NCBI GenBank assembly: GCA_001438605.1
Contig: LIDE01000019.1
Span: forward strand, 1 to 61,367
Direction: 5' to 3'
DNA: 61,367 nt
Origin: SAR92 bacterium BACL16 MAG-120619-bin48
GTDB lineage: Bacteria > Pseudomonadota > Gammaproteobacteria > Pseudomonadales > Porticoccaceae
Below, one piece after another: positions 17,669 through 27,659 of this stretch (its first letter is position 1; each line of letters opens with the position of its first letter). The translations under genes were made by a program, and so were the position numbers. Under the pieces are notes generated by a model. It was not told the DNA's origin. It worked only from the letters and a program-made list of their open reading frames with translations, and made no database searches.

Positions 17669-18313
17669 TTAGGCTGCGATTTTGCGACGACGCAGACCTG
17701 TAAGACCTAGCAACGCAGAACCGAACAACCAAACAGCGGCAGGAATAGGCACTTCGTTAATTCCGGCAACGTAAAGATCAGTCGTTGTTCCTCTGCCATA
17801 CTTCTCAGCCATAGCACCAGTCATGGTTCCAAATACTTTTAGCGTGGTCAGGTAAAAACCCAGTGTGATTTTGTCTGACGCTACTTGAAGCAGATCCCAA
17901 CCCTGGGTGTCAGTCCAAATTCGCACCCACTGACCATTGGCAGAAATGTGCGGACCATTGATGCCAACCACAGACACTTTTTTAGCTGCATCAAAGACAA
18001 ACTTCAGAACTTCGTTTGCCTGTAGGTTGTCATCGCTGGCAGGATTACACCAGTTGGTGCCCTGCTGTTCGCTGAGCAACTTTCCACAAACGCCGATACC
18101 TGCTTTGACACCGCTATCTAAATAGGCATTTGCCTCAGCGCCATTTTTATAGCCGTAGACGTTTAAATCGCCAAAGTTCAATGGCTGTGCGCCGCGCTCA
18201 GCTTCGTCTGCATCAAAATCATAATCGTAGGTGGCAGCCATTGAAAAACTGGCTGATGACAACAACACTAAGCCTGCGAATGACTGCAGTAATTTTCGAT
18301 AACTCATTTTCAT
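17669..18313 (-). CDS. VPxPA-CTERM (exosortase-sorted) surface protein
   Basis: A 214-residue exported protein with an N-terminal signal peptide (about 1-27). The mature region is beta-rich, with two Cys near 76 and 89 that could pair. A C-terminal sorting tail spans about 188-214 and reads VPIPAAVWLFGSALLGL followed by a basic RRRK end. Proline motif, hydrophobic helix and basic tail define the PEP-CTERM/VPLPA-CTERM class handled by exosortase. No exosortase or archaeosortase gene is in the window, so the sorting enzyme must be elsewhere. The ribosome-binding site GAGGAG supports the start. The upstream region 18314-18608 holds an inverted repeat, GTACCT 18370-18375 with AGGTAC 18383-18388. 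Confidence 0.85.
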   Translation of the reverse strand: MKMSYRKLLQSFAGLVLLSSASFSMAATYDYDFDADEAERGAQPLNFGDLNVYGYKNGAEANAYLDSGVKAGIGVCGKLLSEQQGTNWCNPASDDNLQANEVLKFVFDAAKKVSVVGINGPHISANGQWVRIWTDTQGWDLLQVASDKITLGFYLTTLKVFGTMTGAMAEKYGRGTTTDLYVAGINEVPIPAAVWLFGSALLGLTGLRRRKIAA

Positions 18314-18507
18314 AACGTACTCCTCAAACTCCTGAAACTAATATTCCGCATGACCACCTGAACATTCCCGTACCTACAATCTAGGTACCCAGAACACAAG
18401 TAAATGCGACCAAATCCAAATTTTGGAACTTAAAAACATAACTGCTTAACAGGCTAACTAAACGTAGTTCTCATTTTTGGAATTGTCAAAAAATAAGCGG
18501 GGTTAAA

Positions 18508-18538
18508 AACTTGATTTTTCGCAAGAAATCAACAAGTT
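18508..18538. other. Inverted repeat (AACTTG ... CAAGTT) upstream of the VPxPA-CTERM gene
   Basis: The outer arms AACTTG and CAAGTT and inner arms GATTT and AAATC form an interrupted stem. It lies in the 295-bp gap between the surface-protein gene and tetR, about 70 bp beyond the tetR stop. It could end tetR transcription or bind a regulator. No U tract is present. Confidence 0.4.
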
Positions 18539-18608
18539 ACCTAGCGGCGGGAAGGAGTCAAAAATATTAAGGGGCAGCGGGAAAAATAACACATTGAAAA
18601 ACAGTTAG

Positions 18609-19232
18609 TTATGGCGTTTTATTAATAAAAATATTAACTGCGCAGAGCGCCACGGCCTCAATTTGGCCGTCGTCTGTGTAGATACCATCTATCCACAACT
18701 TAGCTATTCCATGCACAGCGCCCCAGATAACTTGAGATGTGCGCAGAGGGTTATCGTCCTTCGACAGCAGCCCGCACTCCTGCCAACAGCGGATCATGTC
18801 GACGCTGTGCTGAAAACAGGGATACGCCACGTCACGCAGCTCTTGAGTGCTGTTTTTCTGCTTCCATATACTGCGCCCAAACATCAACTCATACTGTTCT
18901 GGGCTCTCAACAGCAAAGCGAATGTAATCGCAGATATAGGCTTCAAATTTTTCCCTTTGCGTCTTACTGGGATCATTGAACGAGGCAATCGCCTCTCGGT
19001 GTCTGCGCTGAAACCCCTCGGCAGCAATGGCGCAGAGCAAATCATTCTTGTCCTGAAAGTGATGGTATGGCGCTGTGCGCGAGACACCCGCGCGCTCGGC
19101 GAGCTTGCGCAACGACAAACCCTCAATCCCCGCCTCCGCGATCATATCCCGCGCGGCAGCCAACAGTGCGGCGCGCAAGTCGCCGTGGTGGTAACTTGAA
19201 CGTGAAGTTTCGATGGACGTTGATGCTCTCAT
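18609..19232 (-). CDS. TetR/AcrR-family regulator divergent from fadH
   Basis: A 207-residue regulator. The N-terminal helix-turn-helix covers about residues 28-62 (GLSLRKLAERAGVSRTAPYHHF). The C-terminal domain has the W-G-A-V-H-G-I motif (WGAVHG near 170) of the WHG subgroup. It is transcribed away from fadH, and a perfect TTGACA-G-TGTCAA palindrome sits between them, so repression of fadH and of itself is likely. The predicted -10 of its promoter ends only 7 bp before the ATG, implying a nearly leaderless mRNA or a slightly later start. The effector is unknown; an acyl-CoA or fatty acid would fit the target. Confidence 0.88.
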   Translation of the reverse strand: MRASTSIETSRSSYHHGDLRAALLAAARDMIAEAGIEGLSLRKLAERAGVSRTAPYHHFQDKNDLLCAIAAEGFQRRHREAIASFNDPSKTQREKFEAYICDYIRFAVESPEQYELMFGRSIWKQKNSTQELRDVAYPCFQHSVDMIRCWQECGLLSKDDNPLRTSQVIWGAVHGIAKLWIDGIYTDDGQIEAVALCAVNIFINKTP

Positions 19233-19238
19233 ACCGGC

Positions 19239-19283
19239 AATGTATCAACGTATCTTGACAGTGTCAAAATTACCCCTTAACCT
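19239..19283. promoter_or_regulatory. Divergent tetR/fadH promoters sharing a 13-bp palindrome
   Basis: The palindrome TTGACA-G-TGTCAA occupies 19255-19267. Each arm is a consensus -35. Plus strand: TTGACA 19255-19260, 17 nt, TAACCT 19278-19283. Minus strand: TTGACA (complement of 19262-19267), 17 nt, TACATT (complement of 19239-19244). One bound dimer would cover both -35 elements. Confidence 0.65.
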
Positions 19284-19472
19284 GCCATTTCGTCGCCAAA
19301 AACGGTGCATTGCAGAACTGTCAGGCGCACCGATTTTAAGAGCTATAGTTTTTAAACCTGTAGATTTATAACAAGAGCACAGCCACAACCTAAGATCGGT
19401 TGGCGGTGCTAACACTATTTAAAGGTAGCCAATTGCAAAAAAAACGCCCAGTAGCCGTTAATGGCGCTGTTG

Positions 19473-21703
<2,231 letters not shown>

Positions 21704-21910
21704 CAATGGAATCGGATACCCTGTTGGGCGACCATACGTGGCTGACCCAATAGGGGTTTTGTATAAAATAGAATTTTTGCACATTAGCGGCGCTTCGTTG
21801 GCCGCGGGACACAGCCCCAGATTAGCTGAGCACCCAAACAATTATTATTAGCCCGGCTCGCTCCACCCTCCTCGGCGCGATCCAAAAATAGGACCTAAAA
21901 CGGAAAATAT

Positions 21911-22411
21911 ATGACCGACTCAAACGCTATGGCCGAATCCCCGACCAACAATACCGGTAATTTTCGCAATGCTCTGGGCAGTTTTGCCACTGGGGTCACG
22001 GTGGTCACCGCCATCGGTAGAAATGGCGTAAAAGTGGGTATGACAGCGAACAGTTTTAACTCTGTGTCTCTCGACCCAGCGCTGGTGCTGTGGAGCATTG
22101 ACCGAAAGTCGTCCTGTTTCGATGATTTTATGCAAGCCAAAGCCTTTGCAATTCACGTGCTTGCCGCCGACCAGCAGGCGGTTTCAAATCATTTTGCCAG
22201 AAGTGGCAGTGAGAAGTTTGCCGATCTGCATTACACGTCAGGCATCGACGGCGTGCCCATTCTGTCGCACTACAGCGCGTGCTTTCAATGCAGTACAGAG
22301 AGCCAGTACGATGGTGGCGATCATGTCATCTTAGTGGGGAAAGTGATTGAATTTGTCAACAATGAGTTGGAGCCACTGCTGTTCTACCACGGGAAATACG
22401 CCACACTATAG
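21911..22411 (+). CDS. Flavin reductase-like FMN-binding protein
   Basis: A 166-residue protein of the flavin reductase (HpaC/RutF) family. It carries FATGVTVVTA near 26-35, GMTANSFNSVSLDPALVLWSI near 43-63, and a late SQYDGGDHVILVGKV, where GDH is the characteristic segment. Such proteins reduce FMN or FAD with NAD(P)H for a partner monooxygenase. No partner oxygenase is adjacent. It is 207 bp downstream of fadH on the same strand, and a TATAAA at about 21761 could start its own transcript. The partner and pathway are unknown. Confidence 0.85.
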   Translation: MTDSNAMAESPTNNTGNFRNALGSFATGVTVVTAIGRNGVKVGMTANSFNSVSLDPALVLWSIDRKSSCFDDFMQAKAFAIHVLAADQQAVSNHFARSGSEKFADLHYTSGIDGVPILSHYSACFQCSTESQYDGGDHVILVGKVIEFVNNELEPLLFYHGKYATL

Positions 22412-22460
22412 ATAGAGCCTTTAGCGCCGTTCCGAGCCCTATTCGGCCAGCGTGACTCGT

Positions 22461-23078
22461 CTACGCAAGCTTAGCGAGCGTGGGTAAATAGGCGAGTATC
22501 TCGCTCACAGACTGCACGTCTGCGTACTTGGCGTTGAGGTCAAATAAGTTTGCACGATGGGCCTCTGGATTTCTATCGCCCACAGCCTCCTCCGCCACAA
22601 CCACCCGATAGTCATTCTGCAAGCCGTCAACTACGGTTGCGCGCACACAACCGCTGGTTGTGAGGCCGGTAACCACGAGTGAATCAACCTTTAAGCTGCG
22701 CAGATGGTCATCGAGCTGTGTTTTAAAGAAACCACTCGCCCACTGTTTTTCGATGAGCATTTCGCTAGTTTTGCGTCCAAGGGCGGGATCAATCTGCACC
22801 CAGTGCGAGTCAGGGGTAAGAACATTGAGCGCCGGCACCTTTTGACGAAAGACTTGCGCTTGCTGTTCGCTGCGATAAACAACAGTGGTAAAAAATATGG
22901 GCAGCGAGAAGGCTCTAAACGCGTCTAAAAGCTGAATGTTCGCGGCGACAACGCTTGGGCAGGAGGTGCCCAGCGGACAGTCTGGATCGGTAAATCCGTT
23001 GATCATATCAACCAGCACCAACGCTGGACTGACGCCCAAACCAAGGCGATTTTTAGGTAGATTTTTTATTGTTTCCAT
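22461..23078 (-). CDS. Isochorismatase-fold amidohydrolase, N-carbamoylsarcosine amidase-like
   Basis: A 205-residue cysteine hydrolase with the triad D24 (VDMINGF), K111 (IEKQWASGF) and C144 (TTSGCVRAT). The cis-peptide loop preceding the Cys is present. The spacing and segments such as SHWVQIDPAL and VGDRNPEAH resemble, as I recall them, N-carbamoylsarcosine amidases more than isochorismatases. Those enzymes hydrolyse N-carbamoyl groups to CO2 and ammonia. It is the last gene of the minus-strand run after hyuA, hyuB and the TonB receptor. In creatinine breakdown, an N-methylhydantoinase (HyuA/HyuB type) feeds just such an amidase. An intrinsic terminator lies 29 nt before its start, so it may be read only by read-through. 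Maleamate amidase is an alternative. Confidence 0.8.
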   Translation of the reverse strand: METIKNLPKNRLGLGVSPALVLVDMINGFTDPDCPLGTSCPSVVAANIQLLDAFRAFSLPIFFTTVVYRSEQQAQVFRQKVPALNVLTPDSHWVQIDPALGRKTSEMLIEKQWASGFFKTQLDDHLRSLKVDSLVVTGLTTSGCVRATVVDGLQNDYRVVVAEEAVGDRNPEAHRANLFDLNAKYADVQSVSEILAYLPTLAKLA

Positions 23079-23106
23079 AACACGCCTGACACTGTTTTTG
23101 CGGAAT

Positions 23107-23143
23107 AAAAAAAGCGGGCCGCCTTTTCAGCACAGCCCGCCGT
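23107..23143 (-). terminator. Intrinsic terminator after the TonB-dependent receptor gene
   Basis: On the minus strand GCGGGC (complement of 23135-23140), a 15-nt loop and GCCCGC (complement of 23114-23119) are followed by seven T. It begins about 20 nt beyond the receptor stop, between that gene and the amidase gene. Confidence 0.85.
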
Positions 23144-23162
23144 TTATACTACTTTTTACGAC

Positions 23163-25679
23163 TTAGAAACGGTAGCTAAAATCAATACCGTAGGTGTCTT
23201 GCGCGCCCGGATGAACGAACGAGCCACCAAACTCTGGTGCTGGAATGACTTCCTCAAGATACTTCTCATCGGTGACATTCCGGCCCCACAGTGTTACGCC
23301 CCAGTTCTCACCATCAATGGATATGCGAGCATTGAGTGTATCGTAGGCATCTCTCTTGGCTTTACTAAAGTCCTGGGTAATGGTCGCACCTGGATAGAAT
23401 ACCTGCCAGATCGAGGGCGTAGCCTCACCCTGTAGGGTGTGGAAAGCCATCTCACCAACATACTGCCAGTCGAGGCGTGCGGTTAGATTAACGCCATCGG
23501 TCACTGCGGTCTCAAACTGCGCGCCAAGGTTGTAGGTGCGATCGGGTGCCTGAGGAGCACTGTTTCCAACAGTGGCGGGACGGTGATCGTTGCGTTTGAT
23601 TTCACTGTCCAAAATACCTAGGCCGCCGAAGACCGAAACACTTTCGGATAACACTGCATTGAAATCCATCTCAAAGCCCTGAATCTGAAGATCTTCTATA
23701 GTGGTTACCACGCGCATCAAACCAAAGGGACCAGCGAAGAATTCGAAGAATTGGTTGTCTTCGACGTCAGTATTGAATACCGATGCATTAATTCGCAGAC
23801 GGTTATCCATAAGCTGCATCTTGGCACCCACTTCGTAGCTTGTGGACACTTCTTTGTTGTACTCATCTTTGACCAGCAAATTGCCATCAACTAGCGCGCC
23901 GGGGTTTGTTCCGTCGCCATTGTTGTTGTACCAGAAGTCGATCAGCGCTTCGCTACCAATTGAGTTAAAGCCGCCACTGCGGAAACCAACACCCCAGCTT
24001 GCATAGACATTGACGTCATCGCTTGCGGTCCAGCTCCAAGTAACCTTTGGCTGAAACTGACTGAAACTAGCGTTTCGATCAGGTATGCCATTGGGGTTGC
24101 TGGCGAATGCTGGGTTAATCGGGCCCGATGCGTTGATGTTGAGGCCTGACGTTTGTACGTTGGGCACCTGATTGCTGACATCTCGATCTTCTTTATCAAA
24201 ACGTGCAGCAAAGGCTACTTCCATATCGTCGCTAAGTTGAAACTCCATTTGACCGAATACAGCGACAACCGACGTATCAAATTGGTCATCAAACAACAGA
24301 TCTGTTGGGTTGGGACCTGTCGGGCTGACGTAGGGCTGACGGAGGAATCCATTGCCTGTGTCGGCGCCGTAGCCAACGACAACCTGACGCTCAATTTCAG
24401 CCGCGTAAACACCGGCAATCCAGCTTACTTTTGCGTCGTCATCAGAGGTTAAGCGAATTTCCAAACTGGTATCCGATTGGTTGCGCTCTTGGTATTGGTA
24501 GCCGTCACAGGCGGTCGGTGTATAGGGGCCGTAGATGCCTTGGAACTCGACGCCAGCAGGAAACACGCCGAACGGCGCAAAGAAATCACCAAACAGATCG
24601 GTACGGCCTGCCCCGCCCAAGCTTGCGGGCGTGTTGTTTAACGTAGCGCGGTCAGCCTGACAGGCACTGGTTAATTCGTAACCATAGAACGTCGCACTGG
24701 TACCGTCTGACAACAAGTATTCTTCGAGATTGCTGTAGCTGAAGACTGCGCTGACATCAACACCGTCGCGATCCCAATCCGCTTTGATCGAGAACTCTTC
24801 AGTGTCTTGTTTGTTTTCACCTGGCACGTTGTTAGCAAAGATAAACTCATGCTCGTTCACATCAGCGAAGAACGTCGGGCCGAGACCAAAATCATTGGCA
24901 AATGCAGGCAGTGCGAAGACGGCATTGAAGTTAATGGCTCCGCCGCTCACTTCGCTGACACCGGCGCGCATGTCGAGAGACAGTGCGTCATTGACATCCC
25001 AAATCAAACGCCCGCGAACCGTAGTATCTTCGAGAAAATCCACTGAGCTGGCACCGGTAAAGGTGTTTTTGTAGCTACCATCGGTTTCTCTGCGGCTAAC
25101 ACTCAATCGACCCAGAACTTTATCGTCGACTAACGCACCGCTGATGGTAGCTGAGCCACTGCGCGCGCCGTTATTGCCCGCGCCTACTTTCACTTTGCCT
25201 TCAAATTCATTGTCTGGTCGGCTGGTGCTGACGATGATTGCGCCAGCCACTGCGTTGCGACCATAGAGTGCGCCCTGCGGACCCTTGAGCACTTCGATTT
25301 GACTGACATCAAGCAGCTCTTCGTTGAAGCCATTAGGGTTAGTCACCAACACGCCATCGACCACATAGGCGAAAGTGGATTCCGCGTCGCGAGTCGACAC
25401 AATGCCGCGAATACTGACTTGGGTGTCACCCACGTTGGCGGAGTCAACCATAGTTACGTTGGGCATCAAGGAAATAAAGTCGCCGGGGCGCTGAATGCCT
25501 GCACTTTCAATTTGACTCTCGGTAAACGCTGTTACCGCGATGGGCACCTCTTGCAGATTCTCAGCGCGCTTACGCGCCGTTACTACTACTTCTTCGATGC
25601 TCACTTCGGCGACAGCCATACTGGCCATGCTTGCGAGAACTGCTGCTGCTAATGATTTACGTACGTATCTATTTTTCAT
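23163..25679 (-). CDS. TonB-dependent outer-membrane receptor
   Basis: An 838-residue receptor. A signal peptide (about 1-24) is followed directly by a TonB box-like EEVVVTARKR, then the plug (SIRGI near 90, GPQGALYGRNAVAGAI near 133-148) and a 22-strand barrel that ends in SYRF with a terminal aromatic. Sequence style matches the marine receptors often linked to catabolic gene sets rather than to siderophores. It lies 84 bp after hyuB on the same strand, so it probably imports the substrate of that cluster. GGGGGAGAG provides the ribosome-binding site. Confidence 0.93.
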   Translation of the reverse strand: MKNRYVRKSLAAAVLASMASMAVAEVSIEEVVVTARKRAENLQEVPIAVTAFTESQIESAGIQRPGDFISLMPNVTMVDSANVGDTQVSIRGIVSTRDAESTFAYVVDGVLVTNPNGFNEELLDVSQIEVLKGPQGALYGRNAVAGAIIVSTSRPDNEFEGKVKVGAGNNGARSGSATISGALVDDKVLGRLSVSRRETDGSYKNTFTGASSVDFLEDTTVRGRLIWDVNDALSLDMRAGVSEVSGGAINFNAVFALPAFANDFGLGPTFFADVNEHEFIFANNVPGENKQDTEEFSIKADWDRDGVDVSAVFSYSNLEEYLLSDGTSATFYGYELTSACQADRATLNNTPASLGGAGRTDLFGDFFAPFGVFPAGVEFQGIYGPYTPTACDGYQYQERNQSDTSLEIRLTSDDDAKVSWIAGVYAAEIERQVVVGYGADTGNGFLRQPYVSPTGPNPTDLLFDDQFDTSVVAVFGQMEFQLSDDMEVAFAARFDKEDRDVSNQVPNVQTSGLNINASGPINPAFASNPNGIPDRNASFSQFQPKVTWSWTASDDVNVYASWGVGFRSGGFNSIGSEALIDFWYNNNGDGTNPGALVDGNLLVKDEYNKEVSTSYEVGAKMQLMDNRLRINASVFNTDVEDNQFFEFFAGPFGLMRVVTTIEDLQIQGFEMDFNAVLSESVSVFGGLGILDSEIKRNDHRPATVGNSAPQAPDRTYNLGAQFETAVTDGVNLTARLDWQYVGEMAFHTLQGEATPSIWQVFYPGATITQDFSKAKRDAYDTLNARISIDGENWGVTLWGRNVTDEKYLEEVIPAPEFGGSFVHPGAQDTYGIDFSYRF

Positions 25680-25763
25680 ACTCTCCCCCTCGGATTGGGC
25701 TAAAACACATGTGATTTTTCGTTTTCTATTATTTTTTGTCTTCTATTGCTGTTTTTTTAATGG

Positions 25764-27659
25764 TTATTTTGCACTCATCTGCGCACCGCTAAACGTCGGT
25801 TTGACTGGCGCGGGTAGATGCGTTTCCGCTTCACAGCGCGCTCGGATATCTTCCAATTCACCGCCAAAATTAAACAGTGGCTTGTTTTCGCCCCGCGTCT
25901 CAACTAACTGCTTACGCATCGCAGCGGTTGCACCTACATCGACGCTGCCATCTGCGGCAATGACAACGCCATATCGCTTGGCGCCATCAACAGTGACTAG
26001 GCGACGGGCAACGTCCTGTCGAACCAACTCAGGATCGCGAGCGAAAGGATCACCCCAACCGCCGCCACCCCACGTATTAAAGTAAAGCATATCGCCCGCT
26101 TTAACTTTTATGCCTTCCACTTTGGCCGGCAACCACTCTTCGCTGCCATCAACTCTGACTAACTTCTTGGTTGAACGCAACCCCGTGTCACCGCCGAGCA
26201 CGCCCCAAGGATAGGTCAACCAGCGTTCATCGTGAATCCCTATGTCACCGTCGCAGAGGAAGCGGTAGGCCACACTCAGGCCATTACCGCCTCGGTGCAG
26301 GCCCGCGCCACCGGAATCGGCGATGGTTTCATAACGCTCAATGCGCAAGGGAAAATAGGACTCGATAAATTCATTGGGTACGTTGGTAAAGCCTGGCCAC
26401 AGCGAATGCCCGTCGGGGCCATCACCGGCAGGTCGCCCTGGAACGCCGCCGAAGCCAATTTGAAACAACTGGAACCATTCACCATTTTTCTCCGGCCGCG
26501 TGTCGTATCCCGAGAAAAACAGGTGAGGTGAATCGGAAAATCCAGCAGCATTGAGCATCATTTCTGGGGCGCCCATGCCGAGCAGTGCTCCCAGCACATC
26601 GAAAATTCGTCCCAAGGCGTGAGTTCTTCCCGAGAGTGCTGCCGGGTAGTTTGGCTTGAGCAACGTGCCCTGCGGAATACGCACGTCGACGAGGTCATAG
26701 AATCCGTCGTTGAAGACAATCTGCGGATCAACCACGTTGATCGTAAACGAGCCAAAGAACATCTTGAACATGTCTTCGTTGAGGAAAAAGTTCACTGAGC
26801 TCTGAGCCTGCGGGTCTGTACCGGCAAAGTCAAAAATGGCTTTTTCGCCCTCGCGCCACATGGTGCACTTTATTTTATAAGGCCCCATGCCCATGCCATC
26901 GTCGCAAATGTAATCTTCAAATTCGCGCGGCTCTTCCGGAATAAACATCCCGATAATATGTTTCATCGCGTCGTAATTGCGCTGCAGCATAATACCCATG
27001 GTTGAGAAGAGCACGTCATCGCCAAAGCGCACAGCCAACTCGACGCAGCGCTTAGCAGCAGTGTTACAGGCGGCAACCAAGGCGTTGAGGTCGAAACGGT
27101 TCCACTGGGGCGTGCGGACATTGTGCAAAATTAATTCAAGAAGATCCGACTGTAATACGCCTTTTTTGTAAAGTTTGGTCGGCGGAATACGAATGCCTTC
27201 TTGAAAGATATTCGTCGCTTGAATAGGAATGGATCCCGGCACCATGCCACCGTTATCTGACATATGGCCAAACATCGCAGACCATGCAATGTGTCTGCCG
27301 TCTTTGAAGACCGGCACTAACACCACCCAGTCGGGCAGATGCGACACTGCGGCGTTGCACATGTAAGGATCGTTGGTGAGGATCACGTCGCCCTCTTCGA
27401 TCTCGGCATCGTAGGCCTCTAAAAATGGCGCAATAAAGGAACCGAACTGGCCGACCACCATCTTGCCGTCTTTGTTGGCGATCATGGGGAAGCAGTCGCC
27501 CTGCTCGCGGATGCCCGGTGACATGGCGGTTCTAAACAGCACCGCGTCCATTTCTTCGCGGGCATTTCGCAGGGCGTTCTCGATGATATCAACAGTCACG
27601 CCGTCGACATCGACCTTAGCGAGAGGTTGATAATTAGTCTCTATTAAACGTGCTGTCAC
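25764..27659 (-). CDS. hyuB: Hydantoinase B/oxoprolinase family subunit
   Basis: A 631-residue protein of the HyuB family, whose members include N-methylhydantoinase, 5-oxoprolinase, acetone and acetophenone carboxylase and caprolactamase subunits. It shows MSPGIREQGDCF near 46-57, DVILTNDPYMCNAAVSHLPD near 90-109 and a late DSGGAGLHRGGNGL. It overlaps hyuA by the 4 bp GTGA, which fixes its GTG start and suggests coupled synthesis of a heteromeric enzyme. The family uses ATP on the partner subunit to activate an amide or carbonyl. The substrate cannot be read from the sequence. Confidence 0.9.
   Translation of the reverse strand: MTARLIETNYQPLAKVDVDGVTVDIIENALRNAREEMDAVLFRTAMSPGIREQGDCFPMIANKDGKMVVGQFGSFIAPFLEAYDAEIEEGDVILTNDPYMCNAAVSHLPDWVVLVPVFKDGRHIAWSAMFGHMSDNGGMVPGSIPIQATNIFQEGIRIPPTKLYKKGVLQSDLLELILHNVRTPQWNRFDLNALVAACNTAAKRCVELAVRFGDDVLFSTMGIMLQRNYDAMKHIIGMFIPEEPREFEDYICDDGMGMGPYKIKCTMWREGEKAIFDFAGTDPQAQSSVNFFLNEDMFKMFFGSFTINVVDPQIVFNDGFYDLVDVRIPQGTLLKPNYPAALSGRTHALGRIFDVLGALLGMGAPEMMLNAAGFSDSPHLFFSGYDTRPEKNGEWFQLFQIGFGGVPGRPAGDGPDGHSLWPGFTNVPNEFIESYFPLRIERYETIADSGGAGLHRGGNGLSVAYRFLCDGDIGIHDERWLTYPWGVLGGDTGLRSTKKLVRVDGSEEWLPAKVEGIKVKAGDMLYFNTWGGGGWGDPFARDPELVRQDVARRLVTVDGAKRYGVVIAADGSVDVGATAAMRKQLVETRGENKPLFNFGGELEDIRARCEAETHLPAPVKPTFSGAQMSAK

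Noticed and set aside
17268-17732. 154-codon minus-strand frame opposite the Ala/Glu lipoprotein
   Set aside because: A Ser/Ala-rich shadow caused by the repetitive GCN/GAA codons of the real gene. It crosses the intrinsic terminator and the 3' end of the neighbouring gene.
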